A stretch of 64,000 nucleotides of DNA, taken from the NCBI GenBank assembly GCA_016124255.1, contig WGOB01000014.1, positions 1 through 64,000 on the forward strand, written 5' to 3'. The position numbers were made by a program, and so were the translations under genes. Position 1 is the stretch's first letter, and every line of letters starts with the position of its first letter. Source of the stretch: Alphaproteobacteria bacterium. GTDB lineage: Bacteria; Pseudomonadota; Alphaproteobacteria; Caulobacterales; Aquidulcibacteraceae. The notes below the pieces were generated by a model. The model searched no databases. It was not told the origin of the DNA and saw nothing but the letters and a program-made list of their open reading frames with translations. Positions 29,293-41,443 of this stretch are shown here, piece after piece.

Positions 29293-30307
29293 TCCAACTC
29301 AGGAGCGGAAGCGCCCCGTTGAGCGGCTGGCTACGGCGCTGAGTGCAGCGGGCGAGCCGACTCGGTTGCGGATCCTGGCCCTCCTGGCGCAGGGGGAAAT
29401 GGCGGTCGGCGAGCTGGCGCAGGCTTTGGCGCAGAGCCAGCCGCGTGTGAGCCGGCACCTCCGCCTCATGACCGAAGCGGGCCTGATCGAACGGCTCCCC
29501 GAAGGCGCATGGGTGTTCTATCGGCTGAGCGACGCACCGGTCGAGCGTGGGCTGGTGACCGCCGCGCTCTCCGGCGCCGATCCGGAGGACGGCCTCTTGC
29601 GCCGCGACGCCGGCCGGCTCGCCGACATTCGCGCTGCGCGCGACGCGGCGGCGGAGGCGTATTTCGCCGACAACGCCGCGGACTGGGATCGGGTGCGCGC
29701 CCTGCACCTTCCCGATGCCGACATCGACGCTGCGATGCTGGCGGCCGCGGGCGAGGGGCCGTTCGACTTGATGGTCGATGTCGGCGTCGGCGCCGGGCGC
29801 ATGATCGAGGTCTTCGCCGACCGGGTCGGGCGAGCCGAGGGGTTCGACACCTCACGCCAGATGCTGGCCGCGGCGCGCGCAAAGCTCGCCGCGCTGCCCG
29901 CCGCGAAGGCCGCTGTGCGGTTTGGCGACGCCTACGATCCTCCGGCGCCGGTCGAGAGCGCTGATCTGGTGACGATCCACCATGTGCTGCACTTCCTTCA
30001 GGACCCGGCCCGCGCGGTCGCGCAGGCGGCCAAGCTCCTGCGCCCCGGCGGCCGCTTGCTGATCGCCGATTTCGCGCCCCATCAGCTGGAGTTCCTGCGC
30101 CGGGCGCATGCGCATCGCCGTCTCGGCTTCGCCGATTCCGAGATCGCGGCGTGGTGCGACGCCGCGGGCGCGCCGGTCATCTCATGCGCGACGCTCGCGC
30201 CGCGAGCGCCGTCGGGCGAAGCGCTGACAGTGAAGGTGTGGGCGGCGGAGCGCCCCGGCGGCGGGCTTGGTCTTGGGGCCAAATCCCTGGCGGAGGCCGC
30301 GGCATGA
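29282..30307 (+). CDS. ArsR-family HTH fused to SAM-dependent methyltransferase domain
   Basis: LSAAGEPTRLRILALLAQGEMAVGELAQALAQSQPRVSRHLRLM, then DVGVGAGRMIEVFADRVGRAEGFDTS. Confidence 0.9.
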   Translation: MFISPTQERKRPVERLATALSAAGEPTRLRILALLAQGEMAVGELAQALAQSQPRVSRHLRLMTEAGLIERLPEGAWVFYRLSDAPVERGLVTAALSGADPEDGLLRRDAGRLADIRAARDAAAEAYFADNAADWDRVRALHLPDADIDAAMLAAAGEGPFDLMVDVGVGAGRMIEVFADRVGRAEGFDTSRQMLAAARAKLAALPAAKAAVRFGDAYDPPAPVESADLVTIHHVLHFLQDPARAVAQAAKLLRPGGRLLIADFAPHQLEFLRRAHAHRRLGFADSEIAAWCDAAGAPVISCATLAPRAPSGEALTVKVWAAERPGGGLGLGAKSLAEAAA

Positions 30308-31233
30308 GCGTCGCGCCGCACCTTCAAGGCTATATCGCAGACGCCGCCGACCGCGCCGGTCGTGCGCGCGGGCGGATCAATGTCTCGTTCGAGTTCTTCC
30401 CGCCGAAGACGGAGAAGCTTGAGGAGCAACTCTGGGAGGCGATCCGCAAGCTTGAGCCGCTGGCGCCGCGTTTCGTCTCCGTCACCTACGGCGCTGGCGG
30501 CACAACGCGCGATCGGACGCACCGCACCGTCGCGCGCATCGTGAAAGAAACCTCGCTCAACGCTGCGGCCCACCTCACTTGCGTGTCCGCCACCCGCGTC
30601 GAGGTCGATGCGGTCTTGCGCGATTATTGGAGCGCAGGGGTGCGCCATATCGTGGCGCTGCGCGGCGATCCGCCGGGCGGGGCGGGCGGCGCCTATTCTC
30701 CGTATCCTGACGGTTACGCTTACGCCGCTGACCTGGTCTCCGGCGCGCGGGCCGTGGCGCCGTTCGAGGTGTCGGTCGCGGTCTATCCCGATCGCCATCC
30801 CGACAGCGCCGATTGGGACGCGGAAATCGACAACTTCAAGCGCAAGCTCGATGCGGGCGCGACGCGTGGGGTGTCGAATTTCTTCGTCGATTCGGATTCT
30901 TTCCTGCGCCTGCGCGACCGCGTCGCCGCCGCGGGGATCGCCGCGCCCGTCGTGCCGGGCATCATGCCGGTGTCGAACTTCAACGGCTTCAGAAAGATGG
31001 CAGACGCCGGCGGCGTGAGCGTGCCGGCCTGGTTCGCGGGGCTTTTTGACGGGCTCGACGGCGATCCCGATACACGCCGGCTGGTGGCCGCGGCCGCGAG
31101 CGCGGAGCTTTGCGCGCGCCTCATTGCCGAAGGCGTCGAGGACTTCCACTTTTATACGCTCAACCGCGCTGACCTCACGCTGGCGATCTGCCGCGTGCTG
31201 GGCGTGCGCGCGCAGGAGACCCACGCGTCATGA
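30304..31233 (+). CDS. metF: methylenetetrahydrofolate reductase
   Basis: SFEFFPPKTEK; VTYGAGGTTRDRT; ALRGDPP; GIMPVSNF. Confidence 0.93.
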   Translation: MSVAPHLQGYIADAADRAGRARGRINVSFEFFPPKTEKLEEQLWEAIRKLEPLAPRFVSVTYGAGGTTRDRTHRTVARIVKETSLNAAAHLTCVSATRVEVDAVLRDYWSAGVRHIVALRGDPPGGAGGAYSPYPDGYAYAADLVSGARAVAPFEVSVAVYPDRHPDSADWDAEIDNFKRKLDAGATRGVSNFFVDSDSFLRLRDRVAAAGIAAPVVPGIMPVSNFNGFRKMADAGGVSVPAWFAGLFDGLDGDPDTRRLVAAAASAELCARLIAEGVEDFHFYTLNRADLTLAICRVLGVRAQETHAS

Positions 31234-32291
31234 ACAGAAATGAACGGCTGGCGCATTTCGCTGCTGAGCGCGCCAAGCGCATTCTCGTGCTCGACGGCGC
31301 GTGGGGCGTCCATCTGCAAGGGCGCGGCCTTGAAGAAGCGGATTATCGCGGCGCGCGCTTCATCGGCCACAACCGCCCCTTGAAGGGCAACCACGACATC
31401 CTCTGCCTCACGCGCCCGGACGTGGTGGCGGAAGTGCACGCGGCTTATCTCGACGCAGGCGCCGACATCACGTCCACCAACACGTTCTCCGGCACAGCAA
31501 TCAGCCAGGCCGACTACGACACGCAAAGCGTGGCGCGCGAGATCAACGCCGCCGCAGCGCGCATCGCGCGCGAGACCTGCGATCGCTACGAGGTGCAAGA
31601 CGGCAAGCCCCGCCTTGTGGCCGGCGCAGTCGGCCCGACGAACAAGACGCTCTCGCTCTCGCCGGACGTGAATGATCCCGCGCGGCGCGACGCGACGTTT
31701 GAGGACCTTGCGCGCGCCTATGCCGACCAGGCGCTGGGCCTCATCGAGGGCGGAGCGGACATCATGCTGATTGAGACGGTGTTCGACACGCTGACCGCGA
31801 AGGCGGCGCTCTTCGGCCTCTGGGACGCGTTCGATCAGACTGGTGAAGAGCGTCCGCTCTGGATTTCAGGCACGATCACGGACCGCAGCGGGCGCACGCT
31901 CTCCGGGCAGACGGTTGAAGCATTCTGGAATTCAGTGCGCCACGCCAATCCCTGGGCGGTGGGCCTGAATTGCGCGCTCGGCCCCACGGAGATGCGGCCG
32001 TTCCTCGCCGATCTGGCGCGTGTCGCGGATTGTCCGGTCTCGGCCTATCCGAACGCCGGCTTGCCGAACGCGATGGGCGGCTATGACGAAACGCCGTGCT
32101 CGATGGAAACGCACTATGCCGAATGGGCGCGGGCAGGACTCGTCAACATCGTCGGCGGCTGCTGCGGCACGACGCCTGAGCACGTCGCGCACATGAAGCG
32201 CGCCGTGGAGGGGGTCGCGCCCCGCACCATCCCCGCGCACGAGACGAAGCTGAGGCTGAGCGGATTGGAGCCTTTCAATGCCGCGGCATAA
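31230..32291 (+). CDS. metH: methionine synthase, homocysteine-binding domain (split MetH N-part)
   Basis: LDGAWGVHLQ; GADITSTNTFSGT; IVGGCCGTTPEHVAHM. Confidence 0.9.
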   Translation: MNRNERLAHFAAERAKRILVLDGAWGVHLQGRGLEEADYRGARFIGHNRPLKGNHDILCLTRPDVVAEVHAAYLDAGADITSTNTFSGTAISQADYDTQSVAREINAAAARIARETCDRYEVQDGKPRLVAGAVGPTNKTLSLSPDVNDPARRDATFEDLARAYADQALGLIEGGADIMLIETVFDTLTAKAALFGLWDAFDQTGEERPLWISGTITDRSGRTLSGQTVEAFWNSVRHANPWAVGLNCALGPTEMRPFLADLARVADCPVSAYPNAGLPNAMGGYDETPCSMETHYAEWARAGLVNIVGGCCGTTPEHVAHMKRAVEGVAPRTIPAHETKLRLSGLEPFNAAA

Positions 32292-32450
32292 GTTTCCTCC
32301 CCTGATTGCGGGAGAGCTGGTTGCGAGCGAAGCAGGAAACCGGAGGGGGACGATCCACCTTCAGTCCGGCGCGCACGCTTCGTTCCCATTCCGTCATTTC
32401 GGCGCATGCGCGCTTCATGACAACTCCCCCGCGAGCGGGGGAGGACAGCC
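32292..32450. repeat. intergenic repeat-like element with CTCCCCCGCGAGCGGGGGAG hairpin
   Basis: Layout and hairpin resemble the 38586..38710 intergenic sequence. Confidence 0.5.
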
Positions 32451-35096
<2,646 letters not shown>

Positions 35097-35133
35097 TGCG
35101 GCGTTGGGGGCCGACTCGCGCTATGATCGCGGG

Positions 35134-35334
35134 ATGCGCGTCATCCTCCTCGCCCTCGCGCTTTGTGTGATCGCCTTTGCGCTTAATCTGGTCGGTGATT
35201 TCTCGGTCGCGACTTCGGATGCGGCCCAAGCGCCGACCGCGCGCGCATCCATCGCGCCGGCAGGTGCGTCTGCGCCCGTGCACGAACCTGTGCATGAGAC
35301 GGCGCACGATCTGGAGTCGCTAAACAAGCGGTAA
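35134..35334 (+). CDS. small membrane-anchored/exported protein
   Basis: MRVILLALALCVIAFALNLVGDF. Confidence 0.5.
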   Translation: MRVILLALALCVIAFALNLVGDFSVATSDAAQAPTARASIAPAGASAPVHEPVHETAHDLESLNKR

Positions 35335-35369
35335 AGAACTGCGCGCGTTCATTGGCCGTTTGCGGGTCT

Positions 35370-35395
35370 GTGTCAGCATAAACGACGTCTGACAC
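35370..35395. promoter_or_regulatory. inverted repeat GTGTCAG-N12-CTGACAC
   Basis: Perfect 7-bp arms 13 nt upstream of the 35408 ATG. Confidence 0.5.
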
Positions 35396-35407
35396 TTCGA
35401 GGCGAGC

Positions 35408-35977
35408 ATGCGCGGGCGGATCGTTCTCGGCGCCGGGTTGGCTGGGCTGATGCTCGCCAGCTGCGCGTCCATTCAATACGAGGCAAGTTACGGGCCCCCG
35501 CCGCAGCGCGTCGGGCCGAGCACTGCGACGCTGCCCGGCGTTTTCGCGGACGGCCCGCCCGTGATCGTGCACGAGGCGCGGCGCCAGCAATGCGTGCCGT
35601 TCGCGCGCACGCTCTCCGGCGTTCAGATCTTCGGCGACGCCCACACCTGGTGGTCGCAAGCTGCGGGGCGCTATCCGCGCTCCGGTTTGCCGGCGCCCGG
35701 CGCCGTGCTGGTGCTGGAGGGCTACAACACGCCCTATCGCGGGCACGTTGCGGTGGTGACGGCGGTGGTCTCGGGGCGGGAGCTCCGCGTCGACCAGGCC
35801 AATTGGCTCAACAGCGAGGAAGTGACCGTCCGGGTGCCCGTGCGGGATGTTTCGCCGAACAATGACTGGAGCCAGATCCGGATGTGGCACATCCCGACCC
35901 GCGCCTGGGGCGCGCGAATCTATCGGGTGCAGGGCTTCATCCATCCGCTGCCGCTGACGCTCGCCGCGTCTTCCTGA
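35408..35977 (+). CDS. CHAP-domain lipoprotein
   Basis: Lipobox LASC; QQCVPFARTLSGVQIFGDAHTWWSQA...GHVAVV. Confidence 0.82.
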   Translation: MRGRIVLGAGLAGLMLASCASIQYEASYGPPPQRVGPSTATLPGVFADGPPVIVHEARRQQCVPFARTLSGVQIFGDAHTWWSQAAGRYPRSGLPAPGAVLVLEGYNTPYRGHVAVVTAVVSGRELRVDQANWLNSEEVTVRVPVRDVSPNNDWSQIRMWHIPTRAWGARIYRVQGFIHPLPLTLAASS

Positions 35978-36205
35978 TGTAGTCAACGCCCGACGCGAGC
36001 CTCGTTAACCAAGATGAATGTTCCGGTCGCCTTAGTAAATTAACCAAACCGACCGCGTTCTCTGAATAGAACTTAAGCATAAAATGCAGTTTTGAGGTCG
36101 TTTTGTTTCGCCAGGACACAGAAGCGGCCGTTATTTTTAGGCGTTCCTTAACCTCAAGAGCGGCTTTTGGGCGAGGTCGGGCGATAGCTTGGGTTTTGGG
36201 ACACA

Positions 36206-36850
36206 ATGACGAAACGTGCGATGTGGATCGCGGCGGGCGCCATTGCCGCATGCGCCGCCGGCCAGGCTTCGGCGCGGACGCCGCTCTCGATCGATCCAAC
36301 CGTTTCGGTGGAGCCGGGCGCAAGCGCGCAGGCTTCGCCGTTCGCGACGCTGACGCCATCGGCGTTTGAGCCGCCGGCCCCGCCGGTCGCGTCCTTCGCC
36401 CCCACGCTGAACGCCCGGGGACCGCGGCTGCAGTGCGTGCCGTTTGCGCGCGCCGAATCCGGCGTGGAAATCTATGGCGACGCCGACACATGGTGGTCGC
36501 AGGCGCAGGATCGTTTCGACACCGCGCAGGCGCCGGACCAGGGCTCGGTCATCGTGATGCGCGGCTACCGCAACCCCAATCGAGGCCACGTGGGCGTCGT
36601 GCGCCAGGTGGTGAACCGCCGGCTGATCCTGGTCGACCACGCCAATTGGATGAACCGCGGCGAGATCACCCGCCGCGTGCCCGTGCGGGACGTGTCCACG
36701 GCCGGGGACTGGAGCCAGATCCAGGTGTGGAATGTGCGCGGGCGCCATTGGGGCGGGCGCACGTACGAGGTGCAGGGCTTCATTGTTGCGCCCGAAGCGG
36801 GCGATCGTGGCGTCGCCGCGCAGCGCGTGAGCCGCACCCCGCTGGGCTAA
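36206..36850 (+). CDS. CHAP-domain exported protein (paralogue of 35408)
   Basis: LQCVPFARAESGVEIYGDADTWWSQAQ...GHVGVV; signal-like N-terminus. Confidence 0.82.
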   Translation: MTKRAMWIAAGAIAACAAGQASARTPLSIDPTVSVEPGASAQASPFATLTPSAFEPPAPPVASFAPTLNARGPRLQCVPFARAESGVEIYGDADTWWSQAQDRFDTAQAPDQGSVIVMRGYRNPNRGHVGVVRQVVNRRLILVDHANWMNRGEITRRVPVRDVSTAGDWSQIQVWNVRGRHWGGRTYEVQGFIVAPEAGDRGVAAQRVSRTPLG

Positions 36851-36920
36851 TTCCCAAGTCCGCCCAATCCCCATATGGTCCCGCGTTTCGGGTGAGGGAC
36901 CCTTGGAGCGAGGCGGAGCG

Positions 36921-37811
36921 ATGGGGACGGGCGCGGCGGCGAAGGCGGGCGGGGCGGCCCCGCGCAGAGGCGGCATCCGCCTGTTTCAATTCCTGACGCA
37001 GAATCCGCTCTGGGAAATCTTCATCCTGCTCGCGATCGTCACGAACGCGGCGCTGCTCGGCATCGACGCGCATTTCGGCGAGCGCAACCCATACCACGCC
37101 TATATCGAGCAGGCGGACAATTGGTTCCTGATGCTGTTCACGGTCGAACTGGCGCTTGAGTTTCTGGCGCAGGGGCCGCGGCGGTATTTCTCCAACGGCT
37201 GGAACTGGTTCGACGTCATCGTCGTCGGCGTGTGCTACGTCGCGTTCAGCCCGGCCATCAGCGCGCTGCGGACGCTGCGTGTGGTGCGCGTGTTCCGCCT
37301 GATCAGCGCGGTGCCGCAGATGCGGCGCGTGGTGGAGGCGCTGTTCGGTGCGATGCCGGGCATCATGGCGACGCTCGCTGTGCTGTTCGTTGTTTTCTAC
37401 ATCGGCGCGGTGATGGGCACGACGCTGTTCCGCGGCGCGCCCGGGTTCAACGATCTTGGCGAAGCGGCGCTGACGCTCTTCCAGCTCTCGCAATTCGACG
37501 GCTGGGGCGAAACCATCGCGATGCTCGAGGAGAACGGCCACCCCTACGCCTGGGTGTTCGTGATGATCTTCACCATCATCGGCGCGTTTGCGGTGCTGAA
37601 CCTTTTTGTCGGCGTCATCGTGGAGGCGGTGCAGGAGGCGCCCAAGAGCGTCGTTAGCCAGATCAAGACCGACATCGACCAGATGGAGGAGGACGTCGAA
37701 GACATCCAGGAGGCGCAGGAGGACGCCGCCAAGACGCGCGCCAGAATCCTGGAGGAAATCTCGGCGCTGCGCGCCGAAGTCGCAGCCCTGCGCGCCGAGA
37801 AAGACCGCTGA
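36921..37811 (+). CDS. voltage-gated cation channel (NaChBac/ion_trans family)
   Basis: S4 LRTLRVVRVFRLIS; pore TLFQLSQFDGWGE; S6 VLNLFVGVIVEAV; C-terminal coiled coil. Confidence 0.9.
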   Translation: MGTGAAAKAGGAAPRRGGIRLFQFLTQNPLWEIFILLAIVTNAALLGIDAHFGERNPYHAYIEQADNWFLMLFTVELALEFLAQGPRRYFSNGWNWFDVIVVGVCYVAFSPAISALRTLRVVRVFRLISAVPQMRRVVEALFGAMPGIMATLAVLFVVFYIGAVMGTTLFRGAPGFNDLGEAALTLFQLSQFDGWGETIAMLEENGHPYAWVFVMIFTIIGAFAVLNLFVGVIVEAVQEAPKSVVSQIKTDIDQMEEDVEDIQEAQEDAAKTRARILEEISALRAEVAALRAEKDR

Positions 37812-37892
37812 CGCCCAATTCTGGCGGCAGTCTGTCCTCAACGTTGGGTCTGCGCTTGCCCCTGCGCGGGCCAATTGCGGTACACTGAGGCG

Positions 37893-38585
37893 ATGTCAGT
37901 CTGGTCGCGAATCATCGACATGGCGCAGAGCGTCTTCGATCCGGAAGCGGACGCCCCGGAGACGAGCCAGGAGTGCGCGCCCGATCCGAACGATGTCGGG
38001 TTCACCGCCGCGGTGATCGGGCTGGCTGCGAAGATGGCGAAGGTCGACGGCGAGGCTGACGAGCAGGAGATGTCCGCCGCTGCCCGCGTGTTCCGCCCGC
38101 CGCCGGGCGAGGAGGCCGCGTTCCGTCGGGTCTACACTCTCGCCAGGCAGAGCGTGCACGGCTTTGAATCCTACGCGCGCCAGATCGGGCGCAAGTATCG
38201 CGCGCGGCCCTGCCTGCTTGAGGACGTGCTCGACGGCCTCTTCCACATCGCCGCCTCGGACGGCGCGGTCGACGCGGCCGAACTCGCCTACCTGCAGACC
38301 GTCGCTGAGCATTTCGGGTTCAGCGAGCTTGAGTTCCGGCGCATCAAGGCGACCAATCTGGGGCCGGATGCGCGTGATCCGTACGCTGTGCTCGGCCTCT
38401 TGCCGGGCGCGTCGCTAGAGGAGGCGCGCCAGGCATGGCGGCGGATGGCGGCGGAGAACCATCCCGATCGCATGAGCCAGCGCGGGGCGCCCGACGCCTT
38501 CGTGAAAATCGCGGAGGAGAAGACCGCCGCGATCAACGCGGCCTACGCCCAGATCCGCGAAGAACTCCTGGTTGGGGCGCAGTAG
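37893..38585 (+). CDS. TerB/DnaJ domain protein (DjlA-like)
   Basis: TerB-like KMAKVDGEADEQE; C-terminal J domain DPYAVLGLLPGAS...NHPDR. Confidence 0.85.
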   Translation: MSVWSRIIDMAQSVFDPEADAPETSQECAPDPNDVGFTAAVIGLAAKMAKVDGEADEQEMSAAARVFRPPPGEEAAFRRVYTLARQSVHGFESYARQIGRKYRARPCLLEDVLDGLFHIAASDGAVDAAELAYLQTVAEHFGFSELEFRRIKATNLGPDARDPYAVLGLLPGASLEEARQAWRRMAAENHPDRMSQRGAPDAFVKIAEEKTAAINAAYAQIREELLVGAQ

Positions 38586-38710
38586 ACGCTGCCACTCCCT
38601 CCTTGAGCGGGTGAGGCAGCGAAGCCGACAGTGGAGCGATGCACACGCACCTCCTCCGTCGTTCGCTACGCTCACAACACCTCCCCCCGAGAACGGGGGA
38701 GGAGGGGCGC
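38586..38710. repeat. intergenic repeat-like element with CCTCCCCCCGAGAACGGGGGAGG hairpin
   Basis: Resembles 32292..32450 in layout and hairpin. Confidence 0.5.
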
Positions 38711-38726
38711 GCAAGAAGAGAAGCGT

Positions 38727-39105
38727 CAGTCGGTCTGTAAGCCGGGTTCTGTACGAGGTCGCCCTCGTGACGATCATTCCTCTGGACCGGCCCTCGCGGA
38801 CCGGTTCTCGCGACCAACCCGACCCCGGCCCACGGACAGGCCTGCCGTTTCCGGCGCGGGGTCCTATTCGGTCTTGCTCCCGACGGGGCTTGCCGTGCCC
38901 GCTTCCTTACGGTCGCGGCGGTGGGCTCTTACCCCACCGTTTCACCCTTGCCCGCCACGCCAAAGCGCGACGGGCGGTCTATTCTCTGTGGCGCTATCCC
39001 TGAGGTCGCCCTCGGCGGAAGTTATCCGCCGTCGTGTCCGCATGGAGCCCGGACTTTCCTCGCGTCACCCAAAAGCCCCTGACGCGCGATCGCCCGACCG
39101 ACTGA
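38727..39105 (-). ncRNA. rnpB: RNase P RNA (class A)
   Basis: Reverse strand contains GAGGAAAGTCCGGGCTCCATG near 5' and ACAGAACCCGGCTTACAGACCGACTG at 3'; CAGTCGGT/ACCGACTG P1 pairing. Confidence 0.95.
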
Positions 39106-39144
39106 CGGCGGAGATATAGACCTCTGCGCGCGGCGCGTGAAGCG

Positions 39145-39915
39145 TCACGCCGCCAGTGCAGCCGCCAACGCGATCGTTTCCGCATCGGCGACGCCGTCGA
39201 CGCGCGCCGCGCGGAAGCGGCGCTGAAACGCCGTCACAACGGAGGCGGTCTGCGCGTCAAAGACGCCGCTCTCAGCGACGCTGTAGCCGAAGCGCGCGAG
39301 ATCACGTTGCAGCGCGGCCACCGCCTCGCTGGTCTCGCCCGCGGCGAGGTCGCGATAGATGGTCGGCGCGGGTGCTGCGGGCCACACCGACACGCCCGCT
39401 TCCGCCAGCCGCGCCCAGGGAAACCGCTCGCCGGGATCGAGCTTGCGGTCTGGCGCGAGATCGGAATGGCCGATCACGTCGCGCGGCGTGAGCTTGCGGC
39501 GCGCGAGGATGTCGCGCAGCAACGCGATGACGGCCGCGATCTGCGCGTCGGGATACGGCGGCAAGCCGAAATCATGGCCGCCGTTGACGATTTCGATTCC
39601 GATCGAGCGTGAATTGAGTTCGGCGGCGCCGCGCCAATGACCTTGCCCGGCATGCCAAGCGCGCTTTTCCTCATCGACGAGGCGCCAGACCTCGCCCGCC
39701 TCGCCGACGACATAGTGCGTGCTCACGCGCGCCAGCAGCGTTTCCGGATCGAGTGCAGGATCCTGCCACGGGCCGGGATAGCGGCCGGCCCTGGGTTCAG
39801 GATCGGTCAGCCGCTTCAGCGCCACCTCGGCGGATTGCATGCCGGTGTAGTGCAGGACCACGAGTTCGATCGGCAGCCAGCGGTCGTCGAGATTGGGTGA
39901 GGGGAGATCGATCAT
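39145..39915 (-). CDS. N-acetylmuramoyl-L-alanine amidase with C-terminal peptidoglycan-binding domain
   Basis: LVVLHYTGMQS; RSIGIEIVNGG; GHSDLAPDRKLDPGERFPW. Confidence 0.9.
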   Translation of the reverse strand: MIDLPSPNLDDRWLPIELVVLHYTGMQSAEVALKRLTDPEPRAGRYPGPWQDPALDPETLLARVSTHYVVGEAGEVWRLVDEEKRAWHAGQGHWRGAAELNSRSIGIEIVNGGHDFGLPPYPDAQIAAVIALLRDILARRKLTPRDVIGHSDLAPDRKLDPGERFPWARLAEAGVSVWPAAPAPTIYRDLAAGETSEAVAALQRDLARFGYSVAESGVFDAQTASVVTAFQRRFRAARVDGVADAETIALAAALAA

Positions 39916-39964
39916 CCTGGGCTCTTTGTGGCGCGTTGGGGCGCGATCGCCAAGCGCGCCGGGG

Positions 39965-40018
39965 TCAGGTCTCTCCAGGGCGTCAGCTCTCACCAGGGCA
40001 TCAGGTCTCTGGGACCCG
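39965..40018. repeat. 18-bp tandem repeat, about 2.7 copies
   Basis: TCAGGTCTCTCCAGGGCG / TCAGCTCTCACCAGGGCA / TCAGGTCTCTGGGACCCG. Confidence 0.6.
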
Positions 40019-40870
40019 CGCCAGGGATTTCTGGCGCAGCGCGATGATGGCGACGCCGCTCAGCGCAATTGCTGCGCCGAGCGCGAGCTTCGGCGACAGC
40101 GTCTCGTTCAGCAGCACCACGCCGAACACCACCGCCCATACCGGCGTCATTAGAGTGAGCGGGGTGATGAGCGTGACCTCGTATCTCTTGATAAGGAAAT
40201 AGAAGGCGCCGTGGCCGAATATTGAGGTCCCGATGACGGAGAAGATCAGCGCGCCGACATAGCCCCAGCCCAGCGCCGCCGATTGCGCGAGCTGATCTTC
40301 CTCCATGAATAGGCTGAGCGCGAGCGGTAGGGGAACCGACACCAGCGCCAGCCACGCCTGCATCTGGAAGACTGGAATCGGCTCCATCTTCTTCATCGCG
40401 ACGCCGCCGACCGACGCCACGAGCGCGGACAGGATGGCGAAGACGATGCCGACGGAGAAGGCGAGGCTGCCGGGCTGATAGGCGATAACGATGACGCCGA
40501 CGAACGCGAGCGCCATGCCCAGCGCGCGCCGCCAACCGATCGTTTCGTTGAGGAAGATCATCGAGAGCAGCGTCGTGAACGGCAGCCCGAGCTGCCCCGC
40601 GATCGCAACCGACGAAGCCGTCGCGTATTTGAGGCCGAGGAACAACAGCACGAAATTGAGGCCGCCAACGCAAAGGCCGATCAAAGTCGCCCAGCCCCAT
40701 TGCCGGGGAATGCGCTGCAGGAACGGCAACAGGATAATCGCCACGCACGCGAAGCGCACGAACGCGTAGAACAGCGGCGGCGCGTCCGCCACGACATAGC
40801 GCGTCAGAACAAGATTGAGCCCCCAGGCCAGGCACACGCCGCACAGCAGCAGAAAGTCGCGGACCCCCAT
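40001..40870 (-). CDS. EamA/DMT-family transporter
   Basis: 10-TM pattern; WGLNLVLTRYVV...PPLFYAFVRF. Confidence 0.88.
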   Translation of the reverse strand: MGVRDFLLLCGVCLAWGLNLVLTRYVVADAPPLFYAFVRFACVAIILLPFLQRIPRQWGWATLIGLCVGGLNFVLLFLGLKYATASSVAIAGQLGLPFTTLLSMIFLNETIGWRRALGMALAFVGVIVIAYQPGSLAFSVGIVFAILSALVASVGGVAMKKMEPIPVFQMQAWLALVSVPLPLALSLFMEEDQLAQSAALGWGYVGALIFSVIGTSIFGHGAFYFLIKRYEVTLITPLTLMTPVWAVVFGVVLLNETLSPKLALGAAIALSGVAIIALRQKSLARVPET

Positions 40871-40938
40871 CGCCTGGCAGGTCTAGAGCGCGCCAGGTGG
40901 GGCGCGAAACGGATTCTGATGGCCGGTGAGAAAAACGG

Positions 40939-41229
40939 TCAGGCGCGAGGCGGTTCAGCGGCCCAGCCGTCGGGCATCCGGCGCGCTTCGAGGATGACGG
41001 GGCCGGCGCGCTGAGCGCGCGGCTTGCGCTGCGTCATGCGGAGTGTCAGCGCCGCCGCAGCGATCGCCAGGCCGACAAGCGTCACCGCCAGCGCCGCGAT
41101 CGCGAGAAGCGCAACGGCGGCTGCGCCGATCAAGCCAACAAGCAGCGTGCGGCCCCAAATCGCGGCGTGTTCGCGGAAGCTGCGGCGGCTTCGGTTTGCG
41201 GTGCGGGCGTCGATCTCGATCAGCGTCAT
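40939..41229 (-). CDS. small membrane protein
   Basis: Hydrophobic GRTLLVGLIGAAAVALLAIAALAVTLVGLAIAAAALTL. Confidence 0.55.
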   Translation of the reverse strand: MTLIEIDARTANRSRRSFREHAAIWGRTLLVGLIGAAAVALLAIAALAVTLVGLAIAAAALTLRMTQRKPRAQRAGPVILEARRMPDGWAAEPPRA

Positions 41230-41399
41230 GGCGGGTCCGGCGGTTCTTTGCCACGCCGGTTCAAGTCCGGCATCATTGCATGTTGGATCGCGGCCCCGCG
41301 GCGTCAATCCGCCAACACGCGCGGGACGCAGAGGATTGGCCGTTCGCCCAATGTTTGGGCTGAGGCGGTGGTCAGGGAAGGGGCCGCGCTCCCGCCATC

Positions 41400-41423
41400 C
41401 TGCTGACAGAAAGCTGTCAGCAG
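41400..41423. promoter_or_regulatory. inverted repeat CTGCTGACAG-AAAG-CTGTCAGCAG
   Basis: Perfect 10-bp arms 20 nt upstream of the WYL regulator ATG. Confidence 0.75.
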
Positions 41424-41443
41424 TGATAGCCTAAGCATGCCTC

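Noticed and set aside
38572-39119. ORFs over 38572..39119
   Set aside because: Overlap the RNase P RNA gene.
41255-41275. tRNA T-arm-like GCCGGTTCAAGTCCGGC
   Set aside because: No acceptor, D-arm or anticodon arm at correct spacing; next to the start of 40939..41229.
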